Program-made: the position numbers and the translations under genes
The notes under the pieces: model-generated
The model's input: the letters and a program-made list of their open reading frames with translations, nothing else
Database searches by the model: none
Told to the model about the DNA's origin: nothing
Part shown: in pieces, positions 53,952 through 63,859 of the stretch
How the letters are laid out: each line of letters begins with the position of its first letter
Numbering within the stretch: the first letter of the stretch is position 1
Assembly (NCBI RefSeq): GCF_000142905.1
Contig: NW_013657653.1
Location: forward strand, 1-64,000
Reading direction: 5' to 3'
Origin: Thecamonas trahens ATCC 50062
Lineage: Eukaryota; Apusozoa; Apusomonadida; Apusomonadidae
DNA: 64,000 nt

Positions 53952-54098
53952 ATGTCTGCTCGTAACCTTGTTGTCGTCTTTGGCGGTGCTGGCCAGCTCG
54001 GTGCTGCCGTTGTGGAGGCCTTCAACGCTGCCTCGTTCACCACGGTCGCCATTGACATCCGTGAGAACGGTACGGACTGCGACAAGAGCCACTGATCA

Positions 54099-54154
<56 letters not shown>

Positions 54155-55223
54155 CGNNNNNNNNNNNNNNNNNNNNNNNNNNNNNNNNNNNNNNNNNNNN
54201 NNNNNNNNNNNNNNNNNNNNNNNNNNNNNNNNNNNNNNNNNNNNNNNNNNNNNNNNNNNNNNNNNNNNNNNNNNNNNNNNNNNNNNNNNNNNNNNNNNNN
54301 NNNNNNNNNNNNNNNNNNNNNNNNNNNNNNNNNNNNNNNNNNNNNNNNNNNNNNNNNNNNNNNNNNNNNNNNNNNNNNNNNNNNNNNNNNNNNNNNNNNN
54401 NNNNNNNNNNNNNNNNNNNNNNNNNNNNNNNNNNNNNNNNNNNNNNNNNNNNNNNNNNNNNNNNNNNNNNNNNNNNNNNNNNNNNNNNNNNNNNNNNNNN
54501 NNNNNNNNNNNNNNNNNNNNNGGCAACGAGTGCGAGTCATCCGGGGGGGGATCGACTTACTGTGGCTTTTATGGACATTGTGGCCGTGCGATGTGGGGCG
54601 GCGCCGTGCGATGTGGGGCGGCGACGACGACGATAATGATGATGATGGTGCGATGCGCAGAGGCTGCGACGGTGAACCTTAAGATCGACCTCTCGGCGAC
54701 CGAGGAGGAGAAGGCGGCTGCGCTGTCTGCTGGCCTCGCGGCGCATGTTGCCGAGAGCGGCGACGTGGTCAAGTCTGTGGTGTGCGTGGCCGGCGGGTGG
54801 TGCGGCGGCGCCATCAAGTCGTCCGAGGTCTTCAAGCAGACCGACATGATGTGGTCGCGGAACGTGTCGTCGGCGATCATGGCGGGCCACATTGCGGCAA
54901 ACCACCTTGCTGAGGACGGCTCGCTGGTTCTCACCGGTGCGCAGGCCGGGCTCAGCGCGACCCCGGGCATGATCGGGTACGGCGTGGCCAAGGCTGCCAC
55001 GATCCAGCTTGTGTCGTCGCTTGCTGCCGAGGGCTCGGGCCTCCCGGCCAACACCTTTGTTGGCTGCATCATGCCGCAGACGCTGGACACGGCGACGAAC
55101 CGCAAGGCGATGCCCGACGCTGACTTTTCGCAGTGGACCCCGCTCGCCACCGTTGCCGACCTGCTCGTCAACTGGGCCAACGGCAACGACCGCCCGGCCT
55201 CGGGCTCGCTCACCAACGTCTAA
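53952..55223 (+). CDS. QDPR: Quinoid dihydropteridine reductase (QDPR)
   Basis: Exons 53952-54069 and 54661-55223 are joined in phase 1 (GTACGG...GCGCAG), giving DIREN-EAATVNLKIDL. The intron contains a (CA)n run, a 365-base assembly gap, and two copies of a 20-base GTGCGATGTGGGGCGGCG unit. Exon 1 carries the Rossmann motif VVVFGGAGQLGAAVVEAF. Exon 2 carries VVCVAGGWCGGAIKS, LTGAQAGLSATPGMIGYGVAK with the Tyr-x3-Lys pair, and SLAAEGSGLP. The enzyme uses NADH to reduce quinonoid dihydrobiopterin to BH4. About 226 residues, near the usual size (~240). It pairs functionally with PCBD, about 6 kb upstream. An extra exon inside the gap is unlikely because the join matches the family without a gap. 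Confidence 0.93.
54100..54521. other. (CA)n microsatellite and 365-base assembly gap
   Basis: A (CA)n run of about 26 units ends at about 54152. Bases 54157-54521 are N. The gap is entirely within the QDPR intron. The repeat is the likely reason assembly failed here. Confidence 0.97.
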
Positions 55224-55324
55224 GCTTGCGCGTAGGCACACCACTTGGGCTGCACGCATAAACGGTTGTTCATTGTTGCCAGGCCAGACAGGAGGCCGGG
55301 CGGCTGGTGGGGACAAGCAGCAGA

Positions 55325-55942
55325 TCAGTTGCTGCTGTTGTTGCTGTTGTTCCCGCTGCCGTCGCCGATAAAGATGACATCGTCTGGCAGCGAAGTGACC
55401 TTTGAGCCGACCGACTCGAGCAGAGCCTTGACCTTGTCGTTCGAGTCCGCCTGTGAGAGCAGCGAGGTGACGTGATCGGGGATGTGAGCGGTTGCGGCCT
55501 CGAGCTCTGCCTCCTCCTTCTTGTACGCCTCGATGTCGTCAGCAAACGGGTGGACATCGTCCGGAAAGACAAAGAGCGAGCGGTTGAACCTCTTCCGGTC
55601 CTTTGTCTTGGGCAACATGCCAAGGACAGCCTTGCGGACGACATCATCGGGCGCCGCGTCAAAGACGGTCCTCATGGTAGCCTTCTTGAGACCGCCAGCA
55701 TACTGCGTATGCCACACATACTCCTTGGAGTCAAGCTTCTTGTCCGAGAGTGCAAGATGCCGGGCATTGAGCACAAGCACATAATCACCAGGCGTCTGAG
55801 AAGCATGATACGTAGGCTTGTCCTTGCCACTCAGCAGACGGGCCACCTTGACCGCCATCCGTCCAAGCGACTCGCCCGAGGCATCCACAACATGCCACCG
55901 CTTAGGCGCACGCGCAGCAAGCTGAGCAACACGAAGTGCCAT
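55325..55942 (-). CDS. MRPL13: Mitochondrial ribosomal protein uL13m (MRPL13)
   Basis: 205 residues from the ATG at 55942. Diagnostic uL13 motifs: WHVVDASGESLGRMAVKVAR near the start, LLSGKDKPTYHASQTPGDYV, YVWHTQYAGGLKKATM and VLGMLPKTKDRKRFNR. These are bacterial/mitochondrial-type rather than cytosolic uL13a. The first ~15 residues (MALRVAQLAARAPKR) are basic and amphipathic, as expected for import. A C-terminal extension of ~70 residues beyond the bacterial length is acidic then Asn/Ser-rich, ending in NNSNNSSN. It converges on QDPR, with 101 bases between stops. Confidence 0.92.
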   Translation of the reverse strand: MALRVAQLAARAPKRWHVVDASGESLGRMAVKVARLLSGKDKPTYHASQTPGDYVLVLNARHLALSDKKLDSKEYVWHTQYAGGLKKATMRTVFDAAPDDVVRKAVLGMLPKTKDRKRFNRSLFVFPDDVHPFADDIEAYKKEEAELEAATAHIPDHVTSLLSQADSNDKVKALLESVGSKVTSLPDDVIFIGDGSGNNSNNSSN

Positions 55943-56706
55943 TCCCCTTGTGCTACTCTTGGTACACTGGGTTCCACAGTGCGGTGTTCCGTCTTCTCGC
56001 TCGCGGTTGCAAAGAGAGGGTGCCGGCGGGGTGGGGACGAGGGGCCGGACGGTGGGCGACTGCCGGCGGGTGGCGGGCGGTGGGCGACTGCCGGCGGCGG
56101 CGGCCGGCGGCGGCGGCCGGGCGGGCGGCGGGCGTCGGTGGGGCGGCGGGCCGGCGGGCGGCTGGCGGGCTGTTGGGTCGTCGATGGTCGATGGGGGAAG
56201 TGAAACAGCGGTGATCGGAGGAATCAGGGGACGGGGGAGGAATCAGGCGCGGGGGGGGAAGAATCAGGCGCGGGGGGGGGGGGGGGGGGGTCGGGCTTAT
56301 CGCTCGCTGTCACCCGATCACTCACTGTGACTCGGCAAACGTTGGCGGAGCTGTCGGGTTGGTCGGCGACAGGTCGGCGACAGGTCGGCGACAGGTTGGG
56401 GGGTTGGAGGGAAACACTTAACCTGCTGTAGCGAGGGCGCTATGGGTAACAGAAACTCAAATGAGGGTACGCATACATAGTCGAATGTACTCTATCTGTT
56501 TGTGTCATTTTGATACCTCTTCCCCTCTTCTTCCGTCCGCTACGTGAGCTGCCGTGTACGGCAGCTCGGAGCAGGGCGTTGTTCTGCTGAACAGGCGAGG
56601 GAGGGGAAGGGAGGGGATGGGGATCGCCATGGAGCGAACCACACTTGACCACACTCAACCACACTCATATCTCGGTAATCTTCATAATCCTTGTTAATGA
56701 TCCTTC
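55943..56706. other. G-rich intergenic region with GGCGGGCGGC repeats, G19 tract and a palindrome
   Basis: A 764-base region. From 56010 to 56180 it is a tandem-like mix of GTGGGCGACTGCCGGCGG and CGGCCGGCGGCGG units. From 56215 to 56290 GGAATCAGGCGCGGGG units end in a G19 run (56272-56290). Three copies of GGTCGGCGACA occur at about 56370-56396. A perfect 10-bp-arm palindrome centres at 56556. It probably holds the uL13m promoter and that of the next gene. Confidence 0.6.
56546..56567. repeat. Perfect inverted repeat, 10-bp arms
   Basis: GAGCTGCCGT, a two-base GT centre, then ACGGCAGCTC form a hairpin-capable palindrome about 140 bases upstream of the next plus-strand start. It could be a dimeric factor site or chance; no terminator-like T run follows. 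Confidence 0.6.
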
Positions 56707-57291
56707 ATGCCATGGCCGCTCTCCTCGACATACCGCTTCATCCCGCCGTCATGGATCGATGTTGGTTGGGTCGTCCGCACGATGTGCGCACGTGCTCTGC
56801 CGCCGGGGAGTCGAACAGCGAACCAGTTCCTCATCAATGTCCGTGGGAGAGTGACCGAGGACACCAAGGCGCAGATCGTGACGGCTGTTGGTGTTGATCT
56901 CGGACCTTACATGCGGCTGCCAGACTATCCGACCGCCTTTCTTGTCTGGGCGTCCAAGGATCAGGCCGAAGCTGCCAAGCATCTCGCCTGTGTCTCAAAA
57001 GTCGGCGTGTATGAGGGCAAATACAAGGCCGGCAACCTACGGATCGAAGACGTCGCCGATGACGAGCCCATTGACCTCGTTGTCAAGATCGATCACGCCC
57101 ACACCACCGAGCAGGTCCTCGCAGAGTGGGAGGACGAGGGCGCAGAGCATCATGCCTCGTCGGTTGCTGCCTGCGGCGACGACAAGATCGCCATCACTGT
57201 GCCCGGTCGCTACGTCGCAGACTTTGTCACCTGGCTTCGCTCGGAGCCGCACTGCCACTACATCGAGCGCAAGGCCCGCTACCGGCTCTAG
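56707..57291 (+). CDS. Hypothetical protein, resembles an N-terminal subtilase prodomain without the protease
   Basis: 194 residues. The first ~38 are Pro/Trp-rich and may be 5' sequence. From residue ~39 (NQFLINVRGRVTEDTKAQIV) the pattern changes to alternating strands and helices. It ends CHYIERKARYRL then a stop. The pattern is: a start like N-x-F-L, a repeat of Val-Gly-x-Tyr, and a terminal Ile-Glu motif just before the stop. This is loosely that of the N-terminal domain preceding S8 subtilases of the Dictyostelium Tag type. No Asp/His/Ser protease motifs follow in any frame before the SCYL2 gene. It could be a stand-alone inhibitor-like protein, a truncated gene, or unrelated. The start is uncertain. 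Confidence 0.45.
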   Translation: MPWPLSSTYRFIPPSWIDVGWVVRTMCARALPPGSRTANQFLINVRGRVTEDTKAQIVTAVGVDLGPYMRLPDYPTAFLVWASKDQAEAAKHLACVSKVGVYEGKYKAGNLRIEDVADDEPIDLVVKIDHAHTTEQVLAEWEDEGAEHHASSVAACGDDKIAITVPGRYVADFVTWLRSEPHCHYIERKARYRL

Positions 57292-57336
57292 ACTCTCTGT
57301 CGCTTAAAAGTCGCAGTCCTTTACCGCGCCGAGCTG

Positions 57337-59720
57337 CTACAGCAGCGAGAACGGGTTCGCCGCTCCGCTACCGCTTCCGCCGCTTCCGCCACCGCCAGCC
57401 GGGCTCTCCGCAAACGGGTTCGCCAGCCCGTTCCAGATCGACGGCTCGATGACGTTGCTCACCACCGGGCCATCGACGCCTGATCCCGCTGTCGGGGCCA
57501 GCGGCGCGTGCAGCGGCGCCTGCAAGTCCGCCGCAAAGTTGGTGCTCACAGCTGGTGTCCCTCTGGTCTCAAACATGCCGGCAAACGGATCAGATGCCAT
57601 GGGTGGTGGTGCTGCCGCCGCGCTGCTGTCGCCGCCCCCGCCGCTAAACGGGTTGCCTCCCGCCGCAAACGGATTGTCGTCGCCGCCGCTTCCGGCCATC
57701 CCGTCCGCCGCGCCGCTGCTGCCACCTCCAACCATCTCGTGCATCTGTGCGTGCAGCGACGAGCTCTCGCGGAGCTCATCGCGCCGCGCGCTGCGGACCG
57801 AGCCCAGCACACCCTCGAGTCGGGCCATCGCTGCGTCGAACGAGCTCAGCGTGTGCGCCTCGGCCATCGCAAGCTTAAGCAGCTGGGGCACCACAAGAGT
57901 GCCGACCGCCTGCGGCGGAAGGCTCTTTCCCACCTCGAGGTAGACGCGCTCGATGGCGGCAACCAGCGGGGCATCGCTGAGCGCGCCGCCGCACACCTCC
58001 TCCAGCAGCGGGATGAGCGTCGAGCTCACCACCCCGGCGTCAAGAAGCGGGGCCAGCTGCGCAAGCGCGCCGAGCGCTGGGGCGCGCAGCACGGCATGCG
58101 GGCCGTTGATGAGGTTGGCGACCCGCGGCACAACGCCACGCGTGAGCTCGGCGTAAGGAATAGTCGGCGCAACCAGCGCAAGGTCGCTCAGCGCAGCACC
58201 GATGACCTCGGCCCCGCCACGACCGCCGTCAAGACAGGCGAGGAGAAACGGAACCAGCTCGTTCGTCACAAACTCGTCCGGTACCAGATCGAGCCACATC
58301 GAGAGCTGCTGTAGGAGCACGAGCGGAACCGCAGGCGGAGTCGCCAGCGGTAACGCGTGCTTGGAGAGGCCCGGCAGGACGGTGGCGTACACAAGCGTCT
58401 TGGAGATCTTGGGTGCAAGGACGGCCAGGTTTGGAAGGAGGAATGGAACCATGAGCGGCTCGCGGAGCTCACGGACTAGAACCGGACACACTCGCAGCTC
58501 CAGAATCCGGATCGGCAGCGTGTTGATCATGCCGGCCAGGCCCTTGAAAACGAGGCCTTGGACGAGTTGCTCTTCTCCAGAATGTGATCGACGTAGCGGA
58601 CTGCCTTGACGGCTGTGCTGGTAAAGGCCGGGCTCGCCACAAAGGCAACCAGTGAGGCCCGAGCCGCTACCTGCGGCGCAAGCATCTGGGTCCACACGCT
58701 CCGAATCTCGGCCGGCAGCGCCTGCGCCAGCGATGGCAAGCTGCCCGGCAGGTTCCGGAGCCACTGGCCGTACGTCAGCGTACTGGCCCCATGCTGCGCA
58801 AACCGCGCCCCACCCGACGTGCTGCGGTCGGTAGCGAGAACCTCATACGCCAGCGCCGCCAGCGCAAACACGTCCGACGCCGGCCCGCCGGTCCCGTACT
58901 CGCTGCCAAGCACGACTTCGGGTGCAGCGTAGTCGAGATCCGGCATGAGCCACGGCTCGTCCGGCCGCCCGCCGTCCCACGCCGTCGACGGACCGGCTGA
59001 TCCGCTGCTTGCCGCAGACTTGCGCTTAAAGCCAAAGAACGACGACGACGACGACGATGCTGGAGGCGCAGCTGCCGTCACCGAGCCGTAGCCGACATGC
59101 TGCGAGAAAGAAAAGCCAAACAGCCGCCACACACCATCGGCGCAGAGGTACACGTTGTACGGTGAGAGATTGCCGTGGACAAGCTTGCCCTGGGTGTGAA
59201 GAAACGAGAGCGCGTCCGAGAGGTTGGCCAGGCCGAGGATGGCTTCGAGCGGCTCCAGGTCCATCTTGACCAGATGACCAGGGATGCCGTCGAGGCCCTC
59301 AAAGCGATGCAAGCAATTCGCAAGAGAGGCAAAGATAGGAACCGAGGTAAAGGCCAGGTACTGCCTCGTCTCATCAAGAACGCGGAGGACAGGCAAGATG
59401 GCCGGATGGCAGAGGAGCGAGGCCTTTGTGATCGAGGTCCTCAACAGATCCACAACACGAGAAGTAGCCGACTTGGAGTGCGATTCAGCAAAGGCCTTCT
59501 TATCAAAGACAAACAGCGAGACTGCGCCTCGTCCGAGTATGCGACCATCCGGGCCAAGAGCAACCAAAGTCGAACCAGCATGTGCGCCACCACTACCGCC
59601 ACTTGGGCCACCGCCCGCATCACCCTTTGGCACGGCAGAGAAGATCTTCCAAAGTCCGAATGGCCCTCCAGACCCGACCTGTGGCCCCACATCATAGTCC
59701 TTGGCAATGCCGTTGCCCAT
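57337..59720 (-). CDS. SCYL2: SCYL2-like SCY1 family pseudokinase (one-base frame break)
   Basis: The start at 59720 (MGNGIAKDYDVGPQVGSGGP) begins an N-terminal protein-kinase-like domain. The catalytic loop reads VHGNLSPYNVYL in place of HRDxKxxN, and WRLFGFSFS replaces DFG, so it should be catalytically inactive. HEAT-like repeats follow: KISKTLVYATVLPGLSKHAL and SLPPQAVGTLVVPQLLKLAM. The C-terminus is Gly/Pro-rich with at least four NPF motifs (DNPFAAGGNPF, LANPFAE and the terminal NPFSLL) that bind EH domains. This is the SCYL2/CVAK104 layout, a clathrin-coat trafficking protein. The frame shifts near 58548-58556 (TCGTTTTCAAGG); adding one T gives KASFFKGLAGMINTLP, the expected SCYL sequence. 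794 residues when joined. Confidence 0.9.
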
Positions 59721-59902
59721 GTCTCTCCTCGCCACCCAACTGCTGGAGACGTCTGTCCGCCTCTCCGTCTCCGCTGCTGACTGGCGCATCACCACCACCG
59801 CACCATTTGCTTCGGTTTCGCTGACACCATCAGTACAAAGACATCGTCACCGGCATGGAAAGTATGAGGGATGGGGATGGGTGGGGAACCCCAGGGCAGA
59901 GT

Positions 59903-61476
59903 TTACGTCGACCGCGAGGTGGAGACGAAATAGACAAAGCCGGCACCGCCGACAACGGAGGCGACGTAGTTGCCGGTCGGGGTGAGCGAGGCGAACAGGT
60001 AGTAGGCGAAGAAGAGGAAGACGGCGTAGAAGAACGCGTTGTTGTACAGGATGGCGTACGACAGCGCCTCCGACGACGAGTTGGAGCGGAGCTCGTGCTC
60101 GAGCTGAGCACGGATCTCGGGCGTGAGCTTGCCGACGCTCTTGATCCGGGCGTTGGTGATCGTCGAGCCGCGCTTGGAGATGAGGCTGTGATGGAGAAGC
60201 AGATTAGGCCAGAGGTGAGTGACGCGAAGGGAGGGGAGGCATGGGAGACTTGGCGCCATCTGCTGCCAGATGGCGCCATGCTGCTGGTACGCCTGTCGGT
60301 GCCAAAGAAAGGCCGCGCACAGCCGCGATCGTCCCACACGCAAGTGCGGGTCGAGCGAGCGCACGGCAGATCGAGGAGACCGAGCAAGACAAAGTCGAGT
60401 TGAGAAGACAGATGATGGAGGGGAGAGGGAAAGGGGGAAGGAGGAGGGATATATGGCGTACTCACCAAAGATCTTCGTGGCCGAGTTACCCATGGCCATG
60501 GAGAGGATGACAGCAGCGACGAGGGTGACGACACCAAAGACAGGGGCGTACTGCTCGACATCCATGTCAAACACAGTATGATAGAGGTCTGTAGCAGGAG
60601 AGAGGGGAGAGAGGGGCGGTGATGGCGGGGAGATGGCGGGGAGGAGGTGAGGCGCAAGCCCAACAACCGATGCCACACACACACACACACAGAGAAAGAG
60701 AGAGAGAGACGCCGACATACACGCCGACACAGACACAGACGCCGACACAGACAGACGTAGCCAGACACAAGCACATAGCATCCACATTGTGAGTTCATAT
60801 CTCCACCACCACATGCACACACTCTCTTCATCCACATATGCATATCATCAAAAAAATAAAGGTATCATCACTCCCCTCCTTGTCCCTCGCTAGCCACCTT
60901 GTGCGAGACTGGTCGCATGGGGAGGGTGGTGGTGGCTGGTGGCTGGTCGTCGTCGGTCGGTGTCGGTCGGCCCGTCGGTCGGTCGGTCGATCCCCAGGCA
61001 TGTTCGCATGCAACTGGCAGTGTCTCTAGAGGGCATATAAGAAGAAGGAGAGACAAAGAAGAGCAAGCATACATGGTAATCAAGGCTACTACCATGTAGA
61101 CTTGGTGCTACCTAGTCAGAGCAAGTACTACCATGCGTGGTAGAGGTGGCGCAAGGCAGAGGTAAAAGTGGTCATATTTTTGCTGAAACGGCTCGGCCCC
61201 ACAAAGGGAGTGGCAATGGTGCCAGATCTCGTTCGACTTGATTGATACTTTTGGTTGGAGGGGCCAAGGCGCGGGGAGGAGGGGAGGGGGCGGGGGGGGG
61301 GGGGGGGCGGTGGCAGGTGGTTGACTCACATGGGTATGGAGAAGAAGAGAAGGAAAGTTATGTTTGGAGGAGATAGTGTACGTACAGACAGGAAGGGCAC
61401 AGGCAAAGGCAGAGTTCAGGACAAACACAACACGCTGGAAGGTAGACACATCCTTCGAAGATCCGATCGAGCTCAT
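59903..61476 (-). CDS. SSR3: Translocon-associated protein subunit gamma (TRAP-gamma/SSR3)
   Basis: Three exons: 61476-61386, 60588-60466 and 60185-59903. Intron 1 (797 bases, GTACGT...CTACAG) contains microsatellites and a G-tract. Intron 2 is about 280 bases (GTGAGT...TCACAG). The exon 1-2 join FACALPV-YLYHTVFDMDVEQY matches the SSR3 N-terminal hairpin. Exon 3 carries KLTPEIRAQLEHEL and the C-terminal transmembrane pair around YAILYNNAFFYAVFLFFAYY and TPTGNYVASVVGG. At intron 2 the phases leave two bases where three are needed, so one base is missing or the acceptor differs. About 165 residues. TRAP is an ER membrane complex beside Sec61 that aids translocation of some secretory proteins. 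Confidence 0.85.
61284..61307. repeat. G16 tract and G-rich repeat in SSR3 intron 1
   Basis: A run of about 16 G (61292-61307) lies inside a purine-rich GGGGAGG stretch. On the SSR3 sense strand this is poly-C and polypyrimidine, like the C tracts in other introns. Confidence 0.85.
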
Positions 61477-62064
61477 GCTTTGGTGGTCAACAGTCGAGTG
61501 TGTCCGTCCTACTTTGCCCGTCCCCCGAACCGCCCACCGCCGACTGGCGACCTCCGCCGACTGGCGACCACCGATTGACGGCCTCCACTCCAACTCACAC
61601 CGCCCACCGCCGACCGCTACCCGCCAACTACCACTCCCGGTAACTGCTGGCTCGAGACAGTTATGAAAGAGCGTCATCGCATATGATAGGTTGTCTGATG
61701 TGGCGTCTTTGCCTGGTTCTTCATTGAAGCCATCGCCATCGCCATCACCATCGCCATCAATTGCTCCTGCAACGGGGAGACGGAGATGGAAGAGGCAACG
61801 TTGTCGACGATGGAGCATATCGCGCATTGAACACAGGGGTGAGACAGGATAGTGATGGATGGGATCACGAGTTTGAGTACAAAAGACCTTCCAGCCGATG
61901 AGAGGGCGAGTCGGGATCAGGCGAGTCGGGGGCGGGCGAGACGGGCCGAGCTGGGCAGCGAGACGAACCGTGGCGGCAGGCACCTGCCTGCCTGGGCACC
62001 ACCCAACGAGCACACGTGACGCATTTCGGGGCGGAAAAGGTGGCAAGGCGAAAAGCAAGAGTAT
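61477..62064. other. Divergent intergenic region with (CCATCG)n
   Basis: A 588-base region between SSR3 (minus) and the orphan gene (plus). It holds CCGACTGGCGACC near-duplicates (61538-61574), a (CCATCG/CCATCA)n run at about 61728-61762, and CGAGTCGGG repeats at 61908-61935. A long minus-strand frame (61108-62160) crosses it but shows no coding character apart from SSR3 exon 1. Confidence 0.5.
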
Positions 62065-63807
62065 ATGTCGTCTGTGACTGGTGTCGAGGTGGACTTTATT
62101 CCGGTGCTTGGTCTGCTTGGTGGGCTTGAGTATGTGCACACCTTTTGCGGACGGTTGCACTCGGCTATCTCAGCCACTCTGGCGCAGAGGGAAGTGGTGC
62201 AGGATGCTCTGATCTTCCTCTCCTCGGCAGACATTCCCTACCGCTTCTCGCAAGCCACTCTCTGTCCGCCGTCTGGGCCGCCGCTTGTCACCGATCACAA
62301 CACTGATAGCGACACCAACACCGATCACAGGCCCAACCACGACTCCGACTCTAACCCGCACCCCGATCCCAACTCATCCAACGCATCCAGCACATCCAAC
62401 TTGTCCGCGCCTTTGGTCGCAATCCCACGCCCACCACCGGACACATCACTGCTGCACACCAAGGTGACGATCGCCAACGGAGAACTCCCCGAGGAGGAGC
62501 AGCTCGATGAGGGCGGGCTCGCCGAGCTGTACGGCGACTTGCATCTACGCAACTTCTTTGCCCTCGCCAGCATCGACATTCCTCCGCATGTGGTACTTGC
62601 CGAGGCGCAAAACCTTGAGTATGCGTTTCGCACAACTGTTGCCACTTCCAAGCCCGAGAGCGGCGGCACCCGGGTCGCCATCTCCACTGGCGCTGTCTTC
62701 TCGGCCTTCTTTGCTGGCCAGTGGCTGCAAGCCTTCTTTGCCGCCCTCATCGCGCTCGCCTCGGATCCAACCGTCTCCAACGACGACATCCTCACTGCGC
62801 TCCGCCTCCAGTTCCCCACCCTCACCATGGTGCTCACCAGGGTCATCGACGTGCCGAACATGACGTTCTTTGACGACAAGGTCGAGATCCGCGGCCCATC
62901 CGCTGTTGTCCTTCCAGGCTCGCAGAATCCTGTCCCGGTCCGGAAGATCCGCATCACTGCCCCGTTTGACCACAAGGCCATGCGCAAGTTCTATCCGCAG
63001 CTCTCGCGGCTGCTCAAGTGGCTCGTCTCGCTCCGGGTGCGCGTGGTCGACAAGGCCGCCCCGAGCCAGCTAGCCTCGGTCTATGCCTTTGACTCGGCCA
63101 AGCAGGTATTCTCGTTTGAGGGCTATGTCGCCGGCGATCAGCTGCTATGGATAGAGACTGCCGGCGGGCCCGCTGTGGCGCCCGCCGATCCCGAGCCCCG
63201 TCTCGCCGCCTCGGGCACCGTCATTGCCAACGCCCGGTGCTTCGACCTTGCCTTTCCGCCACACCAGGAGCTCGCTCTGTTCATGGACATGCAGATGACT
63301 GTCTGGGGCTTCAACGTCCTCCAGCTTCCCGTCGTTGGTATGGAGCTTCTCACCTCGCCTGACAACCCCAGCTGCGCCGAGCTCACCGTCGTCTCGGTTA
63401 CCAACCCGACGTCGACGCTCAAGCTCTTCTCATGGCTCCTCTCACTCTCGGAGCTCTACGATGAGCTCATCCGCACCTTTTCCCTCCGCGTCTTTATCGG
63501 CAATCGGACGCTGCCGCCCAATATCACCGCCGTCACCAAGGCTTCCGACACCGCCAACGCCGCCGACGCCGCCAACGCCGCCGATGCGGCTTCGTCAGCG
63601 GCAACCGACGGGTGGATCGGCTTTGCCGGGCCGAACCAATTCGCCTTTCTCCTCACCGTCGCCTTCCCGCTCAAGCTCGTCACTCGGGTGCTCTCGCACA
63701 TTTGGGACAAGTTTGTCAAAAAGTACACGTGGGTCGACATCCTCGCCTTTGCGAGCGACACGCTCAACGCATTTGTTTCGGACCTCGGCGTGGTCATGGC
63801 CCTGTAG
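62065..63807 (+). CDS. Hypothetical protein, 580 residues
   Basis: A single-exon frame from the ATG at 62065 (MSSVTGVEVDFIPVLG). Residues ~75-115 are a low-complexity Asp/Asn/Ser/Pro insert. The remainder is well mixed, with hydrophobic segments such as GAVFSAFFAGQWLQAFFAALIAL and PNQFAFLLTVAFPLKLVTRVL. A short Asn-Ala-Ala-Asp-Ala repeat occurs near residue 495. No signal peptide or known motif is recognised. Codon use matches the neighbours and the frame is long without low complexity, so a real gene is likely. Function unknown. Confidence 0.7.
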   Translation: MSSVTGVEVDFIPVLGLLGGLEYVHTFCGRLHSAISATLAQREVVQDALIFLSSADIPYRFSQATLCPPSGPPLVTDHNTDSDTNTDHRPNHDSDSNPHPDPNSSNASSTSNLSAPLVAIPRPPPDTSLLHTKVTIANGELPEEEQLDEGGLAELYGDLHLRNFFALASIDIPPHVVLAEAQNLEYAFRTTVATSKPESGGTRVAISTGAVFSAFFAGQWLQAFFAALIALASDPTVSNDDILTALRLQFPTLTMVLTRVIDVPNMTFFDDKVEIRGPSAVVLPGSQNPVPVRKIRITAPFDHKAMRKFYPQLSRLLKWLVSLRVRVVDKAAPSQLASVYAFDSAKQVFSFEGYVAGDQLLWIETAGGPAVAPADPEPRLAASGTVIANARCFDLAFPPHQELALFMDMQMTVWGFNVLQLPVVGMELLTSPDNPSCAELTVVSVTNPTSTLKLFSWLLSLSELYDELIRTFSLRVFIGNRTLPPNITAVTKASDTANAADAANAADAASSAATDGWIGFAGPNQFAFLLTVAFPLKLVTRVLSHIWDKFVKKYTWVDILAFASDTLNAFVSDLGVVMAL

Positions 63808-63859
63808 GCAGCGGCGGTGCGAGGCATTGCATGTGTGTTTGTTGCTTGCGCTGGCGCCA

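Noticed and set aside
54157-54521. Long frames running through the run of N
   Set aside because: They are produced by translating the assembly gap as unknown residues and carry no information.
61108-62160. 350-residue minus-strand frame
   Set aside because: Only its part at 61386-61476 (SSR3 exon 1) has support; the rest is repeat-derived and lies in an intron or spacer.
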